64,000 nt of DNA from Misgurnus anguillicaudatus. Taxonomy: Eukaryota > Chordata > Actinopteri > Cypriniformes > Cobitidae. A program made the position numbers and the translations under genes. Positions 10,660 to 22,614 of the stretch are shown here, in pieces (positions within the stretch are counted from its first letter, which is position 1; each line of letters starts with the position of its first letter). The notes under the pieces are model-generated. The model was not told the DNA's origin. It saw nothing but the letters and a program-made list of their open reading frames with translations, and did not search any database. The stretch is taken from assembly GCF_027580225.2 (NCBI RefSeq), contig NC_073352.2:4714501-4778500 (forward strand), in the 5' to 3' direction.

Positions 10660-13263
10660 TTAGAAACTTAAAAATTCTTCAGTTTCATCAGAGGAATCTT
10701 GAAATAACTTGTGAAGGTTTTCCTGTTCCTGATACTCTAATTCTTCTGCTGTAGGGAAACACTTTTTTAAATTACAGACATGTGCTGATCGGACATCTTT
10801 CCCAGTGTCTTCCAGGACTATCTGGTAGTTCACCGGACCCAGCTGCTTCACAATACGGTAGGGTCCTTTCCATTTAGGAGCGAGTTTTGCACTATAGTTA
10901 CGTTGTGCGCTGGATTGTGGGAAGTTACGCAACCATACTCGATCCTTATCTTTAAAGATTAAGTCTCTTCTGTCCTTATTGTAGTTTCTCAGTTGTCTTT
11001 TCTTCGGTTTTTTACTGTTTTCTTTTGCTTGCAGGTGTAGTTGGTGAAGATGCTGAACTACATCATAAGAAGCAGCGTCTGGTGTTAAATTGTTACCGTG
11101 CAGAAGTTTGTCCAATGGGCCTTGGAGTTTTCGACCAAGCTGCAGTTCGGCTGAAGTCAGTCCGATGGTTTCCTGTACTGCAGAGTTCAAAGCAAAACGG
11201 AATTCTGGTAGGTATTGGTCCCATTTTTTGTGATTGTCTTCTACGTAAGCGGCCATCATGTTCTTGAGATTGCGGTTGATTCTTTCAGTTAGGTTGGTTT
11301 GTGGATGGTATGCAGTGGTCAGTTTTGGTGTAATGCTCCAGTTTTCACACAGCTCCTTGAATACAGCTGAGGTAAATTGGACACCTCTATCTGAGATATG
11401 GAAATCCGGTACTCCCCATCGAGTTAGGATTTCTTTCCGGAAAATGGTGGCAACAGTGTGGGCAGTGGCATTACGCATAGGGAATAATTCGACCCAACGT
11501 GTGTAGTAATCCACGAAAACCAGTAGGTATTCATTTTGGTTTGTGCTTCGTGGTAAGGGTCCCATAATGTCCACTCCTATCATTTGATTGGGTCGGGTTG
11601 TGATGGTTTGTTGTAATTTTCCAGCTGGTTTCTGATTATCGTTCTTGAACTTTTGACAGGTTATGCAGGTTTTTACATGACGTTTTACGTCTGACCACAT
11701 TCCCGGCCAGAATGCAACTTCTTGCAGTCTCTTGTAAGTTTTGAAGATTCCTCCATGGGCACTTAAAGGACTGGCATGGTAATGCTGTAAGAATGAAGTT
11801 CGGAGACTATGGGGTATGTAAACTCTGTAATGTATGTGATTGTCTGTTTGTTGTGTTTTCTGATACAATTTATCATTGATAACTTCGTATCGATTTTCCA
11901 GATCCGAATTTTCTGCTATGGCTAGCAGCAGCTTTGTCACTTCAGGGTCCTTCTGTTGTTCTTCCCATAAGTCAACTTCTGACCAAGGTAGTTCTGTGTT
12001 TTGCTTGCTTGCAACAAGGTTACAACTGAGAGTGGGAGACATCCTGGATAAAGCATCTGGTGCCACATTAAGTTTGCCTTTTCTGTACTCAATGATGAAA
12101 TCAAATTTTTGTAGTCGTAGGACCCATCGGAGAAGACGACTGGTGGTTTTAGTGGAACTCATTACCCACTGTAGCGCAGAATGGTCAGTCACAACTGTGA
12201 ATAATCTGAGCTCTAAATAGTGTTGCCACTTTTCCAGTGCCCAAACAATGGCCAGACATTCTTTTTCCATTGCTGTGTAATTGATTTCTGCTCCTGTTAA
12301 AGTTCGACTTGCATAGGCGATCACAACTTCGTTTCCCAGGGGTTTCCGTTGTGCGAGGATAGCACCCAAGCCAGTGTCACTTGCATCTGTATAGACGATA
12401 AAGGGGAGCTGAAAGTCAGGATGACCAAGAATTGGTGATGAAGTAAGGCAAGATTTTAATTGATCAAAAGCTTGTTGACATGAGGATGTCCACTGAAACT
12501 GTTGTCCCTTTTTCTTCAGAGTGTTGAGAGGTTCAGCCAACCTTGAAAAGTTTGGAACGAACCAATGGTACCATCCTGCCAGACCAAGGAACCTCTGAAC
12601 ATCTTTTAAGTTCTTAGGCACGGGGTAGGATTGGATGGCTTGGATTTTGCTAGGATCTGCTGTAATCCCTTGAACATTTACAATGTGTCCCAAAAAACTG
12701 ATTTCCTCAAGACAGAATCTACTTTTCTTTAGATTGATGGTCAGTCCGGCAGTCTCAAGTTTATGAAGAACAGCCTGGATATCATGGTAGTGTTGTGCTA
12801 TGGAAGGTGAGTAAATTATGATGTCATCAATATAAACAAAGCAGAACTTTCCTTTTAACTCTCCCAGGACTATTTCCATAAGTCTCTGGAAGGTGGCAGG
12901 AGCATTTTTATGTCCAAATGGCATAACGTTGAACTCGAAGAGTCCTGCAGGAGTGATGAATGCTGTTTTTGCTTTACTGGTGGGATCCATTGCTACTTGC
13001 CAATATCGGCTGTTTAAATCAATAGTTGAGAAGATAGCTGCTCCAGAAAGTGATTGTAAGATTTCTGTAATGTTGGGGAGTGGATATGCATCGGTTTCTG
13101 TAACTGAATTGATTTTCCTGTAATCTACACAGAATCTTAATGTGCCATCTTTCTTGGGAACCAAAACCACTGGTGAGGCCCAACTGGAGTGTGATGGATC
13201 AACAATTCCTTGACTCAACATTTCTTCGAGCTGTTCTTCCATGGCAAGTTGTTTGATAGGAGA
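10660..13263 (-). pseudogene. gypsy pol: reverse transcriptase, RNase H, integrase (ORF itself open)
   Basis: The 860-residue open frame (from the Met at 13242) holds RT motifs LPNI, DLNSRYWQ, and the catalytic YIDD (residues 137-140), RNase H with YTDAS (about 284-288) and the end motif DALSR (396-400), an integrase HHCC zinc region (HYHASPLSAHGG ... CITCQ, about 487-530), and an integrase core with D558, D618 and E653. The C-terminus includes WKGPYRIVKQLGP, typical of gypsy integrases. All key acidic residues are visible, so this half could be functional. It lies in the same frame as gag but is cut off from it by an in-frame TAG at 13264-13266, so it has no start of its own except by readthrough or internal initiation. 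Confidence 0.9.
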
Positions 13264-13266
13264 CTA

Positions 13267-15744
13267 CCGATATGGTTTTTGCTTAATGGGTACCTGACAG
13301 GTGGTGTAAATGCAGTGCTGTAAGATATCAGTACGTCCAGGATGTAGTGTGCATACGTGAGAGTTGCTTGTAAGGATATGGTGTAAGGTCTGCTTTCCAT
13401 CTGGGGGTAAATGAGCCATGTCTACTGCATTTCTGATTAACACCTCATCAAAGACTATATCAGGTTGCTGCGGGACCAGTAAGGTTGTAGGTGGAGGTAC
13501 AGATGTCATCAAGTGTAAACTGGGCTTGGTTGGTTTGGTTTTCTTACGTGATGAGTCAACACAAGGTGGGACACTTGCAACTCCTGGTTGAAAAGGATAT
13601 TCTTCTGTGGGCGCAATCTTGAATGAGTATTTTTGATCTATTATGTTGATTTGTAGGCCACTGAAGAAAATGAAGTCTAATCCTAAGACTACAGCATACG
13701 CTAAGGCATGTGTGGAAAGGACAGCAGCAGGTATTGTGAAAGAATGATTGTGCAAATTTATACCTGTATTGATCCATCATAGGGGTACTTCTGCTTTTCC
13801 ATTTGCTAAATAGAGTGGTCCGCGAGTCCAAGGTTGAAGGTCAGGGGGTGTCTGTGACAAGCTTCTCCATAGTGACTCATGGATGAGGGTGTAACTTGCC
13901 CCCGTGTCTACAATGGCCTTCCCTTTCCATGGGCCAATGCTAACAGGTACCATTAACTGTTGTGGTATGCAGAAAGAATTTCCGGGAACTTTCTCTCTAG
14001 GTGTAAAGGGAGTATTATTCTGATCTGTGGTTGAGTTCTTTGTAGATACTGAAGACATTGTATTATGAGAAGGTGGACCTGGCTTGTGTGGATGATAATT
14101 TCGTCTGTTCAAGTATGGCTGATGACTTGCAGATTGTGTAGGTTGGCTTGAGGAGACATAATGTGGACAGCTGCCTGGGGCATGTAGCTCTTTGCAGCGC
14201 CAACATTGTACAACAGGTGGGGTGGATGCTGTTCCTTTAACTGACGTGGTAGTGGTTTTGGGCATGGTTCGGTTATCACATTGTGTTTGTTGTTCGTGGT
14301 CTCTTTCTAGCTGGTGGCCAAGACGTACAAGCTCTTCTACAGTGCTAACATGTCCACGAAGATGACTAGCAAGGTAGGGTTTTATGTTCTTGAGTATAAT
14401 CTTAACTATGTCCCTTTCCTCCAGGTCAAATTTCCATCGCTTGCAAAGTGCTCGGTAACTAAAAGCAAAGTCCCGAATCGACTCTTTTTCTCCTTGGGTT
14501 CGTTTTCGAACAAGTTCAGCCAGTTCATCCTCGTAGTCTTCTGCAAGGAAAGCTGAGAGGAAAGCAGATTGGAATTCCATCCAGCTGGTAACTGTGGTTC
14601 TTGCTACCTCCCACCAGTCACGAGCAGTGCCTGAGAGAACAGTTCTGAAGGTGGCTAAGATGTCCTCATCGGTGAGTGGATGCAAAGCAAGATTGTCTTG
14701 ACAGCGTGTGATGTATAATAAAGGATCTTGATCATCACTAGGTCTTCCAAAAGTGGGGAATGTAACTTTGATGTGATCGCTTTTTACAACCGTGGCAGGT
14801 ATGGGAACTGGAGTAGGGATGGAAACTGGAGTGGTGACAAGAGAAGATGTGTTAGAGGAAGAACCACTTTTCACTTTTAGATCAGCAATGGTTTTCTCCT
14901 GAATGTCGAATTTTGTCTCCATTTGTGATTGCAATTCACACAGGTTTGTTGAAAGTTTCCCCGTAAATGAAATTAATTGATTGGTTTCTTTCAGCAAATC
15001 ATCAGAAGATCTCTGGTGGTTCCTTTGGAGTGCCTGAATGTCCTGCTGAACTTCCGCCTGCAATTGTTGCACAAGGAATTGCATTTCCGATACCAAGGTA
15101 TTTTCAGTCTTCTTTAGTTCTTCTGTTAACATCAGTTTTATGGCTTTAAGTGTCTGATCTGTCTCGCTGTCGGCCTGTTTTTTGTGTGCAGATAAAGTGA
15201 CGAACATGTGCTGCTTCATTTCCTCCATTTTACCAGCAAGTTCAGTGGTCTCCTTCTTGTGATCAGATGAACTGGATTGTAACTCCTTGGTAAGTTCAGT
15301 CACAGGCTTTTCATGCTTGGTCATAAAATCATATATGGTGTCCCAATTTCCTTGAACTTGTGATGTAAGTTGTCCAATTTCTCTTCTAGGTGTTGGAAGA
15401 TCTCCTGGCAGTTCATACTGTATCCCTGATGATAAGCGTGAAGGGGGTGATGCAATAGCTGATGTCATGTCAAATGATGGCGTTGTTGAACATAATTGCA
15501 TAGAGTCGCTGTGTCTCTGTTCTGCCATGGATACTTGAGCTGGAGTGCTGCCACCCAATGGTGGAGATGCAAACCGCACATGTGCTCTTGGTGGGGCAGA
15601 ACCTCTGAAAAGTGTGGGTGTGTGAGAAAAGGTGTGAACACCTGTTGGAGGAGCTTGGCGGTACACCGGTGGCCAAGGAGGAGTGGCTACATCAGGCACC
15701 TCCATGTTCACAAGGGTACTATGTTGAGCATTGGGATCTGTCAT
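13267..15744 (-). pseudogene. gypsy gag and protease, with an in-frame TGA
   Basis: The most likely start is the Met at 15744 (MTDPNAQH); the frame is open further up to 15873, but those residues look like leader. The first half is proline/serine-rich, then a coiled coil (ELAGKMEEMKQHMF, QLQAEVQQDIQALQ), a retrotransposon gag domain (LLYITRCQDNLALHP, WMEFQSAFLSAFLAED), and a single zinc knuckle CWRCKELHAPGSC. The knuckle spacing is CX2CX3HX4C, one residue shorter than the usual CX2CX4HX4C. An aspartic protease follows with the active-site triplet in AIVDTGASYTLIH. A TGA at 13777-13779 breaks the protease, and a TAG at 13264 ends the segment before RT. Both lie in the frame shared with pol. 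Confidence 0.85.
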
Positions 15745-16456
15745 TTTACTTTGTGTAGTGTATGTTGTCAATGCACAAAAACAAATACAAAATAAAACTA
15801 AAGTGCTAAATTCTCTATGGGTATCAGTGTGATGTGTATAGAAATCAACGCTTGCCACAGTTTCACAGTTCATTCAAAAGGTTTAAGCAATTGTTCTTTA
15901 CAATCACCTGCAAAACCATCAATTTCAAGCAAACACAAAACACAAGGTAAGTAGTGATGAGCAAATCACACGTGATCTCACTTTAGGTAGTTTCCCACAG
16001 TTTTTTCATTACCATTCATGAAACAAATGTTTGAAAAATTAGACAAAACAACAAAACAAGTTATTTCAAGTTCAAAGAATCAATTCAAAATTCAAATACC
16101 ACTTAAACAAGTTCAAAAATAATTTCAAATGAATACTTGAGTTATGACATCACATTCAAATTTAATTCAAGTGTTCAAGTGCAAGTGTTCAAGTGCAAGT
16201 TTTTTAAAGTTCAAGTTTTCAAGTTCATGTCCCTGTTCGGAAGCCACTCTGTAACGGTGGCCCTTTTGTTCAAGTTTATATATACAAAAACAAAAAAATA
16301 AAAATGTCTGCTATAGGGGAGAATCAAACCCGGGTCGCCGTGTTGCAGGTCCAAGACACTACCGCGACGCCACAAAGTCACGTGACTAAAAGTTTTCTCC
16401 ACACTCCCCAAATAGCCGCCAGTGAAATTCACTTTCAAAAAAAAACTTTATTTAAA
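15745..16456 (-). other. gypsy 5' leader with CAAGTTCAA repeats and a tRNA-like patch
   Basis: This untranslated leader lies between the primer site and gag. At 16010-16240 it contains many copies of TTCAAGT/CAAGTTCAA-type words, a low-complexity array. At 16310-16372 the minus strand reads GTCGCGGTAGTGTCTTGGAC then CCCGGGTTTGATTCTCCCC, which resembles the D-arm, anticodon stem and T-arm of a tRNA. The T-stem pairs poorly, so this is at best a tRNA-derived fragment. Confidence 0.45.
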
Positions 16457-16469
16457 TGTTCGGGCGCCA
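16457..16469 (-). promoter_or_regulatory. Primer binding site, tRNA-Lys type
   Basis: The minus strand reads TGGCGCCCGAACA directly after the 5' LTR. This matches the 3' end of lysine tRNA, the primer used by many retroelements with this site. Confidence 0.8.
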
Positions 16470-17340
16470 GACAAGACTTATCTTGTCAATTCATGAGAGC
16501 TGAAATAGCCCCGGATAGCCACAAACCATCCGTTACACAAAAAATACAACAATACAACAACGAAGAAAAAACACAATCGTACTCCAGTGATGCAGTTTGG
16601 TGCTGGTGATTTATTTCAGGTGAGTCAGATGAAAAAGATAAAAAGTTATGTCAGTGCTGTATAAATACAAGCGGGGTATGGACTGTGTCATCTTGATGGT
16701 TCATTTTCCATACGATTTTACAGAGTGCACATAAAATAAAAAAGAGAAAACATTTGTAAATAATCGACATATAAATCAGGTGACAAAACATCTAATAAAC
16801 GATCATTTTCAACATGAAACATACAAAAGTGGCAATTAAATCTTCAATCGTGAGTGATGTTTGAATGTTATGAGTGTGCGTGTATGTACAATGTAGGAAT
16901 GAGGGTGAATATGATGAAATAGCGTACGGGTAACAGGTACTAACCAAAGTTTACGGAAGTGGAGGTCCTCGGAATGAGGTGTAGCAGCTCTCTGTCCTCA
17001 TAACAGACGGGAAACAATCCAGTTGTCCGTAGCGTATTTCAAGTATCGACTGGGATAAATGCTCACACGATCCAAAGCCAAAGCTCCGTGTTGCACTCGT
17101 CAATAAACTCAACAACCATCATTCGAACAACATCCGTCCTCTCGCGGCAGGCCCACACTCTCACCCGGGTAAACAAAACAATGACGCAGTACTTCCGGAT
17201 GCAATGCAGTCTCTTTTATTTACTTTTCTCCTTCCGGTTCTTTCAGGTTAGCTCCACCTATTACTCCTCCCTCTCATGTGATCGATTCGCGGAGGCAAAC
17301 ACGAATAATAATAATAATAAGAATGTAAAAATATGGTGGC
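16470..17340 (-). repeat. 5' LTR of the gypsy element, outer end truncated
   Basis: It is a near-copy of 9718-10600. Relative to that copy it lacks the terminal TGTGGCAGTGCAGAAACTTT part; the sequence passes from ATATGGTGG directly into host codons. Confidence 0.85.
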
Positions 17341-17549
17341 TATAAACAGGCAGGTCAGTTCGCATTACAATTGGATGAGTCAACAGATAAGAGAGATTTG
17401 TACGATAAGAGACTGACATAAATGAGCATATTTTGTTTTGCAAAAATCTTGTGGGCAGAACTACTGGAGAGGACATATTTGAGGTGATAAACACGTTTTT
17501 CAGGGACAACGATCTGGATTGGAAAATGTGCCGTCACATATGCACAGAT

Positions 17550-18418
17550 CAGAGATGTATAGTAACGAAGTAGAACTACTTCACTACTGTACTTAAGTAC
17601 TAAAAGACAGTATCTGTACTGTACTGAAGTATTATTTTTTTCTCCTACTTCCACTTTTACTTCAGTACATATTTTCGATGTACTTTTACTCCGATACATT
17701 TTTTATGTGCTGCATAGTTACTCGTTACACGTAAATGTTACGAATCATTCCAAACCTACATTATCACTGCTGGAGCGGTGATACACATTAGAAACACTCA
17801 CAGATCGTGGTCTAAACCAATCGGAGAAAGTGAAGGGCGGACCCCTCCCTCTCACTCACAAATATGAGCCGCGGTTGTGGACAAATGTGAAGCGAAGAGA
17901 GAAACAAAGTGCGCGAGAGAGACCGAGAGAGAGAATGCGCGAGAAAGGGTGAGTGTGCGCGAAAGAAGGAAACCTAAATACATCGAAACACCTTTTACTT
18001 TTACCTATTACCATTATATCGACTAATATTTCATTAATTCTGAATTCTCTATCTCCATATCAGTTAAATTAATCTGAATTATCTGAACATTCATGTCCTT
18101 GTACTCCTGCTACAGCCAAAGGAATTGTGAGTGTCCTTTAGCTTAAATATTTGAAATAATATAAACAATTTTATATTCAAACTTTTGACTGTTTTCTTTA
18201 ATAACTACATTACACAATACTTGTACTTTTACTTTCAGTACTTGAGTAGTATATATTTTTAAAAACTACTTGCAATACTTAAGTACAAAACATGTTTAAT
18301 ACTTTAGTACTTCCACTCAAGTGCTGTGCTTAAAGACCACTTCAACTTCTACTCAAGTCACTTTTTTGATATAGTACTTGTACTTTTACTCAAGTCTGGG
18401 TCCCTAGTACTTTATACA
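17550..18418. mobile_element. hAT-like MITE rich in AGTAC motifs
   Basis: It starts CAGAGATGTATAGTAACG within the hAT coding sequence (after CRHICTD) and ends near GTCTGGGTCCCTAGTACTTT. Long AGTACTTAAGTAC-type inverted stretches occur at both ends (for example CTGTACTTAAGTACTAAAAG at the left, AAGTACTTCCACTCAAG-like at the right). It resembles a common fish hAT non-autonomous family. No exact duplication can be read, and a few host codons appear lost at the right junction. Confidence 0.6.
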
Positions 18419-18542
18419 GAAGAAACCAGACATCATATGGACACACTGCATCATTCACAGAGAGGCGCTGGCAAGTAAAAGACCTGAGTTGAGAGCTGTT
18501 CTTAATGATGTAGTTAAAATGATAAACTTCATCAAATCTAAG

Positions 18543-20049
18543 TGTCAGGATCCTGTCAGAATCTTGTCTTGTTTTTAATATCTAGTTCACTTTGACAGGG
18601 TCCTGACATTCCCGTATAGTTGTCTTGTGTCTGTATGGAGAGTCACATGCTCTGTGGTTATGTTTTGTGTACCACGTGCTCTCCTGTCTTAAGTCTTGAC
18701 CCTGCCCCCTCGTTTCCTTGTTAATTATTCATGATTGGTTTATTCCCTTCACCTGTTTGTCATTGTTCCCTAGTTTGGTTTTCCCTATTTAGTGACATTG
18801 TGTCTTATGTCTTGTGCCGGTTTATTGTGTATCTTATGATATCGTCTCGTGTGTGCCTTGTCTTGTCATGGTTATTTTTCTAGTTATTGTCATTGTTTGC
18901 CCCCTCGAGGGTATTTATGTTTTAATGAACGTCTTTAAGTAACGAGCTGTCTGCGATTAAATTCTATCCACCCCCACACACGGACAGAATGAACATCTCT
19001 TTTGTTTTGTTTATTACCTGATGTCGTCGAGTCTGCTGTTGTCCGTCTTTCCTCCTTGGAGTCCGTTTGTGATCCTGTGGCCATTCAACTAGCCCTGTGG
19101 GAGTGTTCCTGATCAGTGGTCTCTATGGTAGGGCTCCTGGTCAGCGGTTTTTGAGGGAGTGTTCCTGATCTGGGAGCTCCGCGGGACTGTTCTGGGTCGA
19201 CGAGCCCCACGGGAGTGTGCTGGTCGGTGAGCCCCTTGGATAAGTGCCGGGATGGCGAGATTTGCGAGTTCCTGTTCGGCGGATCCCGTGGGAGTGTTTG
19301 TTTAATCGGAGAGTCACCGCGAAAGAGTTCTGGTCAGTGAGTCCCGCGAGAGGGGGTTGGTCAGCAAGCTCCATGATTCTCACTGGTCATTGAGCCCCGC
19401 GAGTGTTCTTGGACGGCAGGTCCTGTGGTGTGTTCAGGGCTGGCGGGCCGAGCGGTGCTGGTTCCTGGATCCATTTTATGGGCGGAGACCGTCTGTCCCG
19501 TTTCCTGCGTTTGGAGTTTCAGACATTCTGCACTGTCGTTGGACTTTGTCTTTTTGATTTGTTGTGTTTGTTTATGTACTGTGCGTAGGGATGCCAGGTG
19601 GCATCCCTTAAGGAGAGGGTACTGTCAGGATCCTGTCAGAATCTTGTCTTGTTTTTAATGTCTAGTTCACTTTGACAGGGTCCTGACATCCCCGTATAGT
19701 TGTCTTGTGTCTGTGTGGAGAGTCACATGCTCTGTGGTTATGTTCTGTGTACCGTGTGCTCTCCTGTCTTAAGTCTTGACCCTGCCCCCTTGTTTCCTTG
19801 TTAATTATTCATGATTGGTTTATTCCCTTCACCTGTTTGTCATTGTTCTCTAGTTTAGTTTGCCCTATTTAATGCCATTGTGTTCATTGTGTATCTTATG
19901 ATATCGTCTTGTGTGTGTGCCTTGTCTTGTCATGGTTATTTTTCTAGTTATTATCATTGTTTGCCCCCTCAAGGATATTTATGTTTTAATAAACGTCTTT
20001 AAGTTACGAGCTGTCTGCGATTGGGTTCTATTCACCACCACACCCTGCA
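18543..20049 (+). mobile_element. Small non-autonomous LTR retrotransposon (TRIM-like), target duplication CTAAG
   Basis: LTRs at 18543-18986 and 19623-20049 both begin TGTCAGGATCCTGTCAG and end in CA. The internal region is only about 636 bp. It starts GAATGAACATC and ends with a purine tract AAGGAGAGGGTAC directly before the second LTR. CTAAG at 18538-18542 and at 20050-20054 is an exact 5-bp duplication, and removing the element with one copy joins host codons K-S-K-P-V-N without loss. The internal DNA is GC-rich with GAGCCCCGCGGGAGTGTT-like repeats and no retroviral protein, so mobility depended on another element's enzymes. Confidence 0.9.
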
Positions 20050-20895
20050 CTAAGCCTGTCAATTACAGACTCTTTCAAATCCTCTGTCAAGATGGGGACT
20101 CACTGCATGACCAGCTTTTGCTTCATACCGACATCCGGTGGTTGTCTCGTGGCAAAACTATCAATAGACTCTTTGAACTTCACACTGAGGTATGTGCTTT
20201 TTTAAAGGAGCACCTGCACACATCTGCTGCACTGTTGGAGGACACACACTGGCTTGCATGCTTGGCGTATCTTGCTGATGTATTTACCAAACTGAATGAA
20301 CTGAACTTATCACTGCAAGGTAGAGATAAGCATATTTTAAACATGTATGACAAAGTGAATGGATTCATAAAGAAAGTAAATCTGTGGGAGAGGAGATGTG
20401 AGAATGGAGATGTAGGCTGTTTCCCACTGCTTGATGCTCATCTGACCAGCAGTGACACAGACAAAGGCCCTGTTTTGAAAATGGTGCAAACACATGTGTC
20501 CAAACTCAAATGTGAGCTGAATTCATACTTCAGTGACTTTGAAACAAGATCTGCAATAATGGACTGGGTGAGAAACACTTCAGTGTAACTGATCACAGCA
20601 ACAGCAGCAGCTTTCTTACTGCTAAATTGCAGGAACAGCTGATGGATGTGTCATCAGACTGTGGGCTCAAGATGAAATATGCTGAATAAACTCTGTCACA
20701 GTTCTGGTGTGATGTGAAAAAGGAATATCATGACTTAGGGAAATATGCACTTTTGCCCTACTTGTGTGAAGAAACTTTCTCGGCTTTGACCCAAAACCAA
20801 ACAGCGTAACAAACTAATTGTAGAACACAGTCTGATAACAGCTGTGAGCACACTGCCCCCAGAACTGCCCAAACTTGTTAAAGAAAAACAAGCAC

Positions 20896-22412
20896 AGGTG
20901 TCACACTAAATGCTAATTGGTCGTTAAAACATGTCATTTTAAATGTACAGTGGACATTTGTTGTTAAATAATTTGATTATTTTAATTTAAATAATTGGAA
21001 AAAACTGTAATTGCAATGTTATTTTTAACAAGGTTTTTAACATAGTAGTTGAAATAATAATAAAAATCATAACGAAATGTCCATGTTTCAGAAATAAAAA
21101 AAGTAATTCAAAACAAACTATTGAAAGGAAACTGTTGAGCTCAACTGACAAACTTGTCAAGGTACTGTATGTAGACCCTGTTCGTATCTCCTTGAAGACC
21201 ACTGTTTATACTTAACCAGGGTTTAAGAGATAACCATGGGTATTCATAATCTGGTGTTTCACACTGTGCATTCCTAAACCCTAGGTCAGATGTCTGAAAC
21301 CCTGTTCCTACACCTGTCTGTAATTATCAAGCAACCCATCACACCTTGACCAGCTGCTTCAGCTGTTTTTAATTGGGGTTATAACATTCTAATCCTGCTT
21401 CATTTCACACTGTGAAAGGAAGGAAGGTGGAGGGGAGGAGTTAGCTACGCTCCGTTTAGTTTGACAACACTTCGAACGTCAACAGGAAGGAACAGTTCTG
21501 ATTCAAGATCCACACATTTGTGTTAAAGCTCATGTTGCAGGTTAACCATCACTGTCAATTAATGGGTACATAAATCACTCAAGATATGTATATAATTTTT
21601 AAAATGTCTCAAAAATGGCTTTAAAGACCAGGTTTTTTTAAATATTTTTGATATTAACATTTTTGTACGCAATACGGCGATGGTGTCATGTAGGGAAGAA
21701 GTGGATGAAAGGTAGCCTCAGCGTAGTATTATGCTGCCTTTACATGAAATGGAAAATATGATATTTTCCATTTGTGATCTGGTATTTACCAGTGTGTTGT
21801 GTTCAGGTACTTTTGTTGGAAAATACATTTAGGTGAGTAAATTGCCTGATCGCTCATTACTAGGAGGCTCCTACACTGAAAAAAAAATCCTTTCAATTTA
21901 CGTAATTTTAATGTGTACATCGGTCCCACATGATCCGATTGTTTAAAACCAAAATAATTTTCCTTAATTAATTTTTATGTGTCAGACCAAAACTTTTCAA
22001 TTATTTTAAGTAGTCTAATAGAAATATGTTGACTCAAAGTGCTATTTCTCTTTACTATAACACATTTATTTTGTAATGTTTAAGTAATTTTATTATGTAA
22101 GGGGACTAGATTTTCATCTGTAATTCCAACATGCTTTTTTAATGCTTATATTATGGGATTATGTAACTCTAAATCAATTTCATTATGTCTCTGGCACCAG
22201 AATAATCACCCATAATTATCCAAATGTTATTTATTTTTTTTAAATACAAAATACATTTGCATTGGCATAAAAAGCAAAGAGTTTTGTACAAATGTTTAGT
22301 GATATTGAGGCAAACCACTGCTTTCAGATCATCAATTCATTTAAATCACTACACATTAATTCAATAACAGTCAATAACTATTACAACAATCAGCACATGC
22401 AGTACATACAAA
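20896..22412. other. No gene seen
   Basis: AT-rich non-coding sequence. At 21210-21500 a less AT-rich patch (GGAAGGAAGGTGGAGGGGAGG) could be regulatory or an old repeat. At 21872 ACACTGAAAAAAAAATCC looks like the end of a small TIR element. Confidence 0.3.
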
Positions 22413-22614
22413 GGGGCAATTTCCCAAACAGGTTGTAGATTAATCCATGACTAGGCCCTAGTTATATTAGGATATTTTTACAAAAATAAAGTTTACAAAC
22501 AAACCTACCTTACAAAAACAACACTGGAGTACATCTTTAGACAAAACAATGGCACTGATATATGGCATTGCAAAAGTCTGGGACTAGGAAAAGCCCCATC
22601 TGTGAAACTGACCC
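22413..22614. mobile_element. Short MITE with GGGGCAATTTCCC / GGGTCAGTTTCAC ends
   Basis: The left end GGGGCAATTTCCCAAACAGG pairs in inverted orientation with the right end CCCCATCTGTGAAACTGACCC. A fragment of the same type ends near 31346 (CCCTGTCTGGGAAACTGTCCC). Non-coding. Confidence 0.55.

Larger units (their letters stand above)
9718..17340 (-). mobile_element. Nearly full-length Ty3/gypsy LTR retrotransposon
   Basis: Two long direct repeats (9718-10600 and 16470-17340), different at only a few sites when read by eye, flank an internal region with a tRNA-Lys-type primer site, a gag-pol frame in the order gag, protease, RT, RNase H, integrase, and a polypurine tract. It lies on the minus strand and splits the hAT pseudogene between NNTVCRRINDM and AGQFALQLDE. 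The outer end of the 5' LTR (right side) lacks about 24 bp that the 3' LTR has, and some host codons are missing, so a small deletion removed that junction and its target duplication. LTR similarity suggests a fairly recent insertion. Confidence 0.9.
7812..20895 (+). pseudogene. ZBED-type hAT transposase pseudogene split by four nested insertions
   Basis: Coding pieces lie at about 7812-8225, 9626-9717, 17345-17549, 18419-18542 and 20050-20895. In order they show MDKWL, a degraded BED-finger region (LHGFTCMATDPPQP), ASYSVSLLVAKSKKAHSV, NNTVCRRINDM, AGQFALQLDESTD, IIWTHCIIHREALASK, HTDIRWLSRGKTINRLFEL and HTSAALLEDTHWLACLAYL. This is the conserved order of ZBED5/FAM200-like hAT proteins. The distal part has stops and frameshifts after about 20585 (EYHDLGKYAL, then RNKLIVEHSLITAVST). 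Removing the TTAA element or the small LTR element with one target-site copy restores the codons exactly across each site. It is either a dead domesticated gene or an old hAT copy. Confidence 0.75.

Noticed and set aside
11025..12220. Plus-strand open frames opposite the gypsy pol gene
   Set aside because: They are antisense shadows of a clear RT/integrase frame.
16310..16372. A tRNA gene on the minus strand
   Set aside because: The T-stem pairs poorly and no acceptor stem is seen. Kept only as a tRNA-like fragment in the retrotransposon leader.
19911..20588. The full 225-codon open frame as one protein
   Set aside because: Its first about 45 codons are LTR sequence fused by chance to the hAT-derived frame. 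Only the part after 20050 is transposase-like.
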